A DNA stretch of 64,000 bases from assembly GCF_003668045.3 (NCBI RefSeq), contig NW_023276806.1, forward strand, positions 230,312,205 through 230,376,204, written 5' to 3'. Both the position numbers and the translations under genes were made by a program. The notes under the pieces were generated by a model that worked only from the letters and a program-made list of their open reading frames with translations, was not told the origin of the DNA and searched no databases. Of the stretch, positions 31,088 to 43,000 are shown one piece after another; the stretch's first letter is position 1, and every line of letters begins with the position of its first letter. Source of the DNA: Cricetulus griseus (taxonomy: Eukaryota > Chordata > Mammalia > Rodentia > Cricetidae).

Positions 31088-34000
31088 CTGGGAAAGGGAA
31101 GATCTTGGAGTCAGGAGGGAGTGTGTTCATGTGTGTGTTTACAAACAGCCCCTGTGAGGACGGAAGTCAGTCCACACAGACTTTGGGGATGGGCTTATGG
31201 AAGACCATGAAGTCTATCATTACGATATATTTTAAGAGTGGAGTTTTGTCACAGAGCCAGAGACAGACTGTTCTAGGGATGACAAAGAACTAGAAAGCGC
31301 AGGAGCAGGATGAACTCATACAAACCCCAGTGTTTCAGCGCCGGCTCCTCCAGGCCCCAGTGCTCCACCCTGCAGTCATAGATGTCATCGTCGGAAGGGA
31401 TGAAGGTGAGGTAAGCCATCTTGTGGAAGGAATGGTCGCTGTTGGAGAGGAAGCTGGTCTCATAAACACCTTCTGTGACTGACTTGCTGTTCCTCAGCCA
31501 CGTGATGTTGATCACAGGAGGGAAGATGTTGTTTACCAGGCAGATGAGGACGTTGGGCTGACCGAGCAGCACCGGGGACTTGGGGAACACGGTCACCTCA
31601 GGAACCTCTGGAAGGGAAACGGCCTGGACGTGAGTGGCTGACGGGAGATTCTCTCCCGGACAATCCCTCACTGCCTGGTGAGGGAGCCTCCTGCCAAGGC
31701 TTAAACCATGACTGTCAAGGAGCCCGAGCTTCCTCCTGCTTGGAGCTAAAGTGTAACTGCATCCACTTTAACCCTGTGCCCTTCTCTCTAGGGTGTTAAG
31801 TCTGCTGGAGCCTCTTTGAAAGGTTCAAGGAAGGAACTGTGGGAACAAGAGCTTTATATTACACAAAATGTGTGGTTTGTAAGAAGAGAGGGTGAGGGTG
31901 ATGAGGTCTGGGCATGCCTTGGAAAGGAGAGGGTTTTATAGAGCAGTGGCTCACACTCCCCACTGGGGATGGGAGGGCGGAGCAGGGTGCTGAGCACGAA
32001 CCATTGGCAGCTGGGGTAGAATTGGTTTCTTTAATCAGGATGTCCAAGTTGTATTTTGCTACAGCTATCTCTTGCAGTCCACCTTGTGGGTCAAAGCTTC
32101 TCAGTTGGGCAAACTCAGGAATCCTCCAGATGGTCTCCTTCTTATCCAAGTCCACATAGAACAGCTCATCATCATCAAATTCCATCGTGTACTGGCCGTT
32201 GGGTTGATGAGACTGATACAAGTTTAAACCGTAGAGGCCAACATGGTCGGCTGGTGAATTTAGATGGAAATTGGAAAATAGGAAAAAATTGAAAACAGGA
32301 AGAAAAAGGAACATTATTAAACAAAATGACAGAAAATACTTTTTAAAATAGCATGAACTTCATTTTTTTTGGGTACATTTCCATCACCCACTCCTCTCAG
32401 TTCAGTCTTTCCCTCTGTGACGTGTGTGGCAGGATGTCACGTGTTTGATTTCTGCTATCCTGACTGCCTTGATCAGTGCCTGGCACACTGATGGGTTATG
32501 TAAAGTTGCTCACAACTGAATGGAAGAAAACAATTCAGGTATTTGCTCTCTTCTCAAAGATTCAGTCAGTTTATCTCCTTCTCTTATTAGCTTTATTGTC
32601 TCATTGATTTTCCAGACATTAATAACATAGGTATTACATTTTATTTCTCTTCCAAAAAATGACATTTTCAACACAGGAAAACTTCCTATTTTTAACAAAA
32701 GAAAAGCATATATAATCTTACAGAAAGACAACAATGACATCGTTACAAAATATATAAAAAATATTGTGTCTACATTTCCTGCATTGTTAACTGTGGGGAT
32801 CTACGGAATACTTTTCTGATTTCTTTTGGAATAAAAAAAATAGAGACTTTATTGGATTATATGCTTCTATCAATGCCTACCTCTTGCTTTTTTCCAAATC
32901 AACACTGGCATCCACTTGCAGATTCGTGGTAAATTAAAGTTTTTGCCTCAAACAGTGAGCATGTGTGAGATGCCACAGTGAGCGGCCACCAACCAGGCAA
33001 TCCCACGCAAAGAACACCAGATACACATGATTGTCAAGGCATAGATGGTATCTAGCATTCATCTTTTCTTCCTACATTTATTGAGTTTCAAGAAAACTCA
33101 GACATGACACTGTGTAAGAAGTAACTGGCCAGCCAGGCTTGGCCTTTGCAGTCACCGAGCATGGTGAATTCTGGGAGAAGTGGGTGGGTCACTAGACAAA
33201 TGGATACATGCAATGTGCTGTGAATGGCTGTGGGCAGGTTACAGTCTGTCATTCTGCACAAGCAACTGCCAACCCAAATTGACTACACCTTCCTCTCAGG
33301 GTCCTGCTGTTTGCGGGGGAGAGGGGGGTCTCTTTTTCTCATTGAAATAAAGGTTGTTGCTGTTTTTCAGTTTGCTGAAACCTCCTCTACTGTGAAGGTT
33401 TGCACTCGGTTTTAATTAATAGGCTTCCAGCCACATTGCGACTCCCAGCCCCTCTGTCTCCTAGCCAAGCCTGACTGCTCCTGTGGCTCCTCCCTTCCCA
33501 GTGTGACCATCTTGGTTGGTGTTACCAGCCCCCCCTCCCCGCCCCACCACACAGACACCACACCTCCCCTCAATGCTGTCTTATTCTTTATTAATAAACC
33601 TTCTTGATTCCTTTTCCAAATGAGGATCACACAGCCTGTGCTCCAGCAGGTTCTTGTCCTGGGACACAAGTGCCGCTGAAGACACTGCACGGCCTCCTGA
33701 GGTTACAGTTTTGCCCTCAGCTGGGTCCACTGTGCTCGCCAAAGGCCTTTCTGCTTCCTGACCTTGGTCTGCATCTGTCACTTCCCTGCACACTTCCTAG
33801 GGGCAGGGCGACACTTCCTAGGGGCAGGATGACATTTCCTAGGGGCAGATGACACTTCCTAGGGGCACGATGACACTTCCTAGGGACAGGATGACCCTTC
33901 CTAGGGACAGGATGACACTTCCTAGGGACAGGATGACACTTCCTAGGGGCAGGATGATACTTCCTAGGGGCAGGATGATACTTCCTAGGGGCAGGATGAC

Positions 34001-37000
34001 ATTTCCTAGGGGCAGGATGACACTTCCTAGGGGCAGGATGACACTTCCTAGGGACAGGGTGACACTTCCTAGGGGCAGGATGACACTTCCTAGGGGCAGG
34101 ATGACACTTCCTAGGGGCAGGATGATACTTCCTAGGGGCAGGATGATACTTCCTAGGGGCAGGATGACATTTCCTAGGGGCAGGATGACACTTCCTAGGG
34201 ACAGGATGACCCTTCCTAGGGGCAGGATGACACTTCCTAGGGACAGGATGACACTTCCTAGGGATGGGATGACACTTCCTAGGGGCATGACAATTCCTAG
34301 GGACAGGGTGACACTTCCTAGGGGCAGGATGATATACTTCCTAGGGATAGGATGACACTTCCTAGGGGCAGGATGATACACTTCCTAGGGACAGGGTGAC
34401 ACTTCCTAGGGGCAGGATGACACTTCCTAGGGGCGGGATGACACTTCCAAGGGGCAGGATGATACTTCCTAGGGCCAGGATGACACTTCCTAGGGGCAGG
34501 ATGACACTTCCTAGGGGCGGGATGACACTTCCAAGGGGCAGGATGATACTTCCTAGGGGCAGGATGACCCTTCCTAGGGGCAGGATGACACTTCCTAGGG
34601 GCAGGATGACAATTCCTAGGGGCAGAATGACCCTTCCTAGGGACAGGATGACACTTCCTAGGGGCAGGATGACACTTCCTAGGGGCAGGATGACCCTTCC
34701 TAGGGGCAGGATGACACTTCCTAGGGGCAGGATGATAATTCCTAGGGGCAGGATGATATACTTCCTAGGGACAGGGTGACACTTCCTAGGGGCAGGATGA
34801 CACTTCCTAGGGACAGGATGACACTTCCTAGGGGCAGGATGACACTTCCTAGGGACAGGGTGACACTTCCTAGGGACAGGATGACCCTTCCTAGGGGCAG
34901 GATGACACTTCCTAGGGACAGGATGACACTTCCTAGGGACGGGATGACACTTCCTAGGGGAAGGATGACAATTCCTAGGGACAGGGTGACACTTCCTAGG
35001 GGCAGAATGACACTTCCTAGGGACAGGATGACACTTCCTAGGGGCAGAATGACACTTCCTAGGGGCAGGATGATAATTCCTAGGGGCAGGATGATATACT
35101 TCCTAGGGGCAGGATGACACTTCCTAGGGACAGGATGACACTTCCTAGGGGCAGGATGACACTTCCTAGGGGCAGGATGATACACTTCCTAGGGACAGGG
35201 TTACACTTCCTAGGGACAGGATGACACTTCCTTGGGGCAGGATGACACTTCCTAGGGGCAAGATGATACACTTCCTAGGGACAGGGTGACACTTCCTAGG
35301 GACAGGATGACACTTCCTAGGGGCAGGATGACACTTCCTAGGGGCATGATGATACACTTCCTAGGGACAGGGTGACACTTCCTAGGGACAGGATGACACT
35401 TCCTAGGGGCAGGATGACACTTCCTAGGGGCAGGATGATACACTTCCTAGGGTCAGGGTGACACTTCCTAGGGACAGGGTGACACTTCCTAGGGGCAGGA
35501 TGACACTTCCTAGGGGCAGGATGATACACTTCCTAGGGGCAGGGTGACACTTCCTAGGGACAGGGTGACACTTCCTAGGGGCAGGATGACACTTCCTAGG
35601 GACAGGATGACCCTTCCTAGGGGCAGGATGACCCTTCCTAGGGACAGGGTGACCCTTCCTAGGGGCTGGATGACACTTCCTAGGGACAGGGTGACACTTC
35701 CTAGGGGCAGGATGACATTTCCTAGGGACAGGATGACACTTCCTAGGGACAGGATGACCCTTCCTAGGGGCAGGATGACACTTCCTAGGGACAGGATGAC
35801 ACTTCCTAGGGACGGGATGACACTTCCTAGGGGCAGGATGACAATTCCTAGGGACAGGGTGACACTTCCTAGGGACAGGATGACACTTCCTAGGGGCAGA
35901 ATGACACTTCCTAGGGACAGGATGACACTTCCTAGGGGCAGAATGACACTTCCTAGGGACAGGATGATAATTCCTAGGGGCAGGATGATATACTTCCTAG
36001 GGGCAGGATGACACTTCCTAGGGACAGGATGACACTTCCTAGGGGCAGGATGACACTTCCTAGGGACAGGATGACACTTCCTAGGGACAGGGTGACACTT
36101 CCTAGGGACAGGATGACCCTTCCTAGGGGCAGGATGACACTTCCTAGGGACAGGATGACACTTCCTAGGGACGGGATGACACTTCCTAGGGGCAGGATGA
36201 CAATTCCTAGGGACAGGGTGACACTTCCTAGGGGCAGAATGACACTTCCTAGGGACAGGATGACACTTCCTAGGGGCAGAATGACACTTCCTAGGGGCAG
36301 GATGATAATTCCTAGGGGCAGGATGATATACTTCCTAGGGGCAGGATGACACTTCCTAGGGACAGGATGACACTTCCTAGGGGCAGGATGACACTTCCTA
36401 GGGGCAGGATGATACACTTCCTAGGGACAGGGTTACACTTCCTAGGGACAGGATGACACTTCCTTGGGGCAGGATGACACTTCCTAGGGGCAGGATGATA
36501 CACTTCCTAGGGACAGGGTGACACTTCCTAGGGACAGGATGACACTTCCTAGGGGCAGGATGACACTTCCTAGGGGCAGGATGATACACTTCCTAGGGAC
36601 AGAGTGACACTTCCTAGGGACAGGGCGACACTTCCTAGGGACAGGATGACCCTTCCTAGGGTCAGGGCGACACTTCCCAGGGGCAGGATGACACTTCCTA
36701 GGGACAGGATGACACTTCCTAGGGGCAGGATGACACTTCCTAGGGACAGGATGACACTTCCTAGGGGCAGGATGACACTTCCTAGGGGCAGGATGACACT
36801 TCCTAGGGGCAGGATGACACTTCCTAGGGACAGGATGACACTTCCTAGGGGCATGATGACACTTCCTAGGGACAGGATGACCCTTCCTAGGGGCAGGATG
36901 ACACTTCCTAGGGGCAGGATGACACTTCCTAGGGGCAGGATGACACTTCCTAGGGGCAGGATGACACTTCCTAGGGGCAGGATGACACTTCCTAGGGGCA

Positions 37001-40000
37001 GGGTGACACTTCCTAGGGGCAGTGTGACACTTCCTAGGGACAGGGTGACACTTCCTAGGGGCAGGATGACACTTCCTAAGGACAGGATGACCCTTCCTAG
37101 GGTCAGGATGACACTTACTAGGGACAGGATGACACTTCCTAGGGACGGGATGACACTTCCTAGGGGCAGGATGATAATTCCTAGGGGCAGGATGACAATT
37201 CCTAGGGACAGGATGACACTTCCTAGGGGCAGGATGACAATTCCTAGGGACAGGGTGACACTTCCTAGGGACAGGATGACACTTCCTAGGGGCAGGATGA
37301 CACTTCCTAGGGACAGGATGACACTTCCTAGGGGCAGGATGACACTTCCTAGGGACAGGATGACACTTCCTAGGGGCAGGATGACCTAGGGGCAGGATGA
37401 CACTTCCTAGGGACAGGATGACACTTCCTAGGGGCAGGATGACACTTCCTAGGGGCAGGATGACCCTTCCTAGGGGCAGGATGACACTTCCTAGGGACAG
37501 GATGACACTTCCTAGGGACGGGATGACACTTCCTAGGGGCGGGATGACAGGGATGACACTTCCTAGGGACAGGATGACACTTCCTAGGGGCAGGATGACA
37601 CTTCCTAGGGACAGGATGACACTTCCTAGGGGCACTTCCTAGGGATGACACTTCCTAGGGGCAGGATGATGGGGCAGGATGATCAGGGTTTCCTAGGGAC
37701 AGGATGACACTTCCTAGGGGCAGGATGACACTTCCTAGGGGCAGGATGACACTTCCTAGGGACACTTCCTAGGGTGACACTTCCTAGGGGCATGACACTT
37801 CCTAGGGACAGGACACTTCCTAGACACTTCCTAGGGACACTTCCTAGGGACACTTCCTTGACACTTCCTAGGGACAGGATGACACTTCCTAGGGGCAGGA
37901 TGACACTTCCTAGGGGCAGGATGATCACTTCCTAGGGACAGCAGGGATTCCTAGGGGCAGGATGACACTTCCTAGGGGCAGGATGACACTTCCTAGGGGC
38001 ACAGGATGACCCTAGGGGCTTCCTAGGGGCACTTCCTAGGATGACACTTCCTAGGGGCAGGATGATACACTTCCTAGGGACAGGGTGACACTTCCTAGGG
38101 ACACTTCCTAGGGGCAGGATGATACACTTCCTAGGGACAGGGTGACACTTCCTAGGGACAGGATGACACTTCCTAGGGGCACACTTCCTAGGGGCAGGAT
38201 GACACTTCCTAGGGACAGCACTTCCTAGGGACAGGGTTCCTAGGGACAGGATGACTTCCTAGGGTCTTCCCAGGAGGATGACACTTCCTAGGGACAGGAT
38301 GACACTTCCTAGGGGCAGGATGACACTTCCTAGGGACAGGATGACACTTCCTAGGGGCAGGATGACACTTCCTAGGGGCAGGATGACACTTCCTAGGGGC
38401 AGGATGACACTTCCTAGGGACAGGATGACACTTCCTAGGGGCACACTTCCTAGGGACAGGATGACGGGGCACACTTCCTAGGGGCAGGATGACACTTCCT
38501 AGGGGCAGGATGACCTTCCTAGGGGCAGGGTGACACTTCCTAGGGTGACACTTCCTAGGGGCAGGGTGACACTTCCTAGGGGCAGTGACACTTCCTAGGG
38601 ACAGGGTGACACTTCCTAGGGGCAGGATGACACTTCCTAAGGACAGGATGACAGGGTCAGGATGACACTTACTAGGGACAGGATGACACTTCCTAGGGAC
38701 GGGATGACACTTCCTAGGGGCAGGATGATAATTCCTAGGGGCAGGATGACAATTCCTAGGGACAGGATGACACTTCCTAGGGGCAGGATGACAATTCCTA
38801 GGGACAGGGTGACACTTCCTAGGGACAGGATGACACTTCCTAGGGGCAGGATGACACTTCCTAGGGACAGGATGACACTTCCTAGGGGCAGGATGACACT
38901 TCCTAGGGACAGGATGACACTTCCTAGGGGCAGGATGATAATTCCTAGGGGCAGGATGACACTTCCTAGGGACAGGATGACACTTCCTAGGGGCAGGATG
39001 ACACTTCCTAGGGGCAGGATGACAGGGGCAGGATGACACTTCCTAGGGACAGGATGACAGGGACGGGATGACACTTCCTAGGGGCGGGATGACAATTCCT
39101 AGGGACAGGGTGACACTTCCTAGGGACAGGATGACAGGGGCAGGATGACACTTCCTAGGGACAGGATGACACTTCCTAGGGGCACTTCCTAGGGACAGGA
39201 TGACACTTCCTAGGGGCAGGATGATAATTCCTAGGGGCAGGATGATATACTTCCTAGGGGCAGGATGACACTTCCTAGGGACAGGATGACACTTCCTAGG
39301 GGCAGGATGACACTTCCTAGGGGCAGGATGATACACTTCCTAGGGACAGGGTGACACTTCCTAGGGGCAGGATGATACACTTCCTAGGGACAGGGTGACA
39401 CTTCCTAGGGACAGGATGACACTTCCTTGGGGCAGGATGACACTTCCTAGGGGCAGGATGATACACTTCCTAGGGACAGGGTGACACTTCCTAGGGACAG
39501 GATGACACTTCCTAGGGGCAGGATGACACTTCCTAGGGGCAGGATGATACACTTCCTAGGGACAGGGTGACACTTCCTAGGGACAGGGACACTTCCTAGG
39601 GAGGATGACACTTCCTAGGGGCAGGATGACACTTCCTAGGGACAGCACTTCCTAGGGGCAGGATGACACTTCCTAGGGACAGGATGACACTTCCTAGGGG
39701 CAGGATGACACTTCCTAGGGACAGGATGACACTTCCTAGGGGCAGGATGACACTTCCTAGGGTGACACTTCCTAGGGACAGGACACTTCCTAGGGGCATG
39801 ATGACACTTCCTAGGGACAGGATGACAGGGGCATGACACTTCCTAGGGGCAGGATGACACTTCCTAGGGGCAGGATGACCCTTCCTAGGGGCAGGGTGAC
39901 ACTTCCTAGGGGCAGGATGACACTTCCTAGGGGCAGGGTGACACTTCCTAGGGGCAGGATGACAGGGACAGGGTGACACTTCTTAGGGTCAGGATGACAC

Positions 40001-43000
40001 TTCCTAGGGACAGGATGACCCTTCCTAGGGGCAGGATGACACTTCCTAGGGACAGGATGACACTTCCTAGGGAAGGGATGACACTTCCTAGGGACAGGAT
40101 GACACTTCCTAGGGGCAGGATGACACTTCCTAGGGACAGGATGACAATTCCTAGGGACAGGGTGACACTTCCTAGGGACAGGATGACACTTCCTAGGGGC
40201 AGGATGACACTTCCTAGGGACAGGATGACACTTCCTAGGGGCAGGATGACACTTCCTAGGGACAGGATGACACTTCCTAGGGGCAGGATGATAATTCCTA
40301 GGGGCAGGATGTCACTTCCTAGGGACAGGATGACACTTCCTAGGGGCAGGATGACACTTCCTAGGGGCAGGATGACCCTTCCTAGGGGCAGGATGACACT
40401 TTCTAGGGACAGGATGACCCTTCCTAGGGGCAGGATGATACACTTCTTAGGGACAGGGTGACACTTCCTAGGGGCAGGATGATACACTTCCTAGGGACAG
40501 GGTTACACTTCCTAGGGACAGGATGACACTTCCTAGGGGCAGGATGACACTTCCTAGGGGCAGGATAATACACTTCCTAGGGACAGGGTGACACTTCCTA
40601 GGGACAGGGCGACACTTCCTAGGGACAGGATGACCCTTCCTAGGGTCAGGGCGTCACTTCCTAGGGGCAGGATGACACTTCCTAGGGACAGGATGACACT
40701 TCCTAGGGGCATGATGACACTTCCTAGGGACAGGATGACCCTTCCTAGGGGCAGGATGACACTTCCTAGGGGCAGGATGACACTTCCTAGGGGCAGGATG
40801 ACCCTTCCTAGGGGCAGGATGACACTTCCTAGGGACAGGATGACACTTCCTAGGGGCAGGATGACACTTCCTAGGGGCAGGATGACACTTCCTAGGGTCA
40901 GGATGACACTTCCTAGGGACAGGATGACACTTCCTAGGGGCATGATGACACTTCCTAGGGACAGGATGACCCTTCCTAGGGGCAGGATGACACTTCCTAG
41001 GGGCAGGATGACACTTCCTAGGGGCAGGATGACAGGGGCTTGGGACACACTTCCTAGGGGCAGGATGACACTTCCTAGGGGCAGGGTGACACTTCCTAGG
41101 GGCAGGATGACACTTCCTAGGGACAGGGTGACACTTCCTAGGGGCAGGATGACACTTCCTAGGGACAGGATGACACTTCCTAGGGGCAGGATGACACTTC
41201 CTAGAGACAGGATGACACTTCCTAGGGACAGGGCGACACTTCCTAGGTGCAGGATGACACTTCCTAGGGACAGGGCGACACTTCCTAGGGGCAGGATGAC
41301 CCTTCCTAGGGTCAGGGCGACACTTCCTAGGGGCAGGATGACACTTCCTAGGGACAGGATGACACTTCCTAGGGGCAGGATGACACTTCCTAGGGACAGG
41401 ATGACACTTCCTAGGGACAGGATGACAGGGGCAGGATGACACTTCCTAGGGACAGGATGACACTTCCTAGGGGCAGGATGACACTTCCTAGGGACAGGAT
41501 GACCCTTCCTAGGGGCAGGATGACACTTCCTAGGGGCAGGATGACCCTTCCTAGGGGCAGGATGACACTTCCTAGGGCAGGATGACCCTTCCTAGGGACA
41601 GGATGACATTTCCTAGGGGCAGGATGACACTTCCTAGGGACAGGATGACACTTCCTAGGGACAGGGTGACACTTCCTAGGGGCAGGATGATACACTTCCT
41701 AGGGACAGGATGACCCTTCCTAGGGTCAGGGCGACACTTCCTAGGGGCAGGATGACACTTCCTAGGGACAGGGCGACACTTCCTAGGGGCATGATGACAC
41801 TTCCTAGGGACAGGATGACCCTTCCTAGGGGCAGGATGACACTTCCTAGGGGCAGGATGACCCTTCCTAGGGGCAGGATGACACTTCCTAGGGACAGGGT
41901 GACACTTCCTAGGGTCAGGATGACACTTCCTAGGGGCAGGATGACACTTCCTAGGGACAGGATGACACTTCCTAGGGGCAGGATGACACTTCCTAGGGAC
42001 AGGATGACACTTCCTAGGGACAGGATGACACTTCCTAGGGGCAGGATGACACTTCCTAGGGAAAGGATGACACTTCCTAGGGGCAGGATGACACTCCCTA
42101 GGGACAGGATGACACTTCCTAGGGGCAGGATGACACTTCCTAGGGACAGGATGACACTTCCTAGGGGCAGGATGACACTTCCTAGGGGCAGGATGACACT
42201 TCCTAGGGACAGGATGACACTTCTAGGGACAGGATGACACTTCCTAGGGGCAGGATGACACTTCCTAGGGAGGATGACACTTCCTAGGGGCAGGATGACA
42301 CTTCCTAGGGGCAGGATGACACTTCCTAGGGGCAGGATGACACTTCCTAGGGACAGGGTGGGACACACTTCCTAGGGGCAGGATGACACTTCCTAGGGGC
42401 AGGATGCTACACTTCCTAGGGACAGGGTGACACTTCCTAGGGACAGGATGACACTTCCTAGGGGCAGGATGACACTTCCTAGGGGCAGGATGACACTTCC
42501 TAGGGACAGGGTGACACTTCCTAGGGGCAGGGTGACACTTCCTAGGGACACACTTCCTAGGGGCAGGGTGACACTTCCTAGGGACAGGGTGACACTTCCT
42601 AGGGGCAGGATGACACTTCCTAGGGACAGGGTGACAGGGGCAGGATGACCCTTCCTAGGGGCAGGATGACACTTTCTAGGGACAGTGCGACACTTCCTAG
42701 GGGCAGGATGACACTTACTTCCTAGGGACAGGATGACACTTCCTAGGGGCAGGATGACACTTCCTAGGGGCAGGATGACACTTCCTAGGGGCAGGATGAC
42801 ACTTCCTAGGGGCAGGATGACACTTCCTAGGGACAGGATGACACTTCCTAGGGGCAGGATGACACTTCCTAGGGACAGGATGACACTTCCTAGGGGCAGG
42901 ATGACACTTCCTAGGGACAGGGACAGGGGCAGGATGACACTTCCTAGGGGCAGGATGACACTTCCCTAGGGACAGGATGACACTTCCTAGGGGCAGGATG

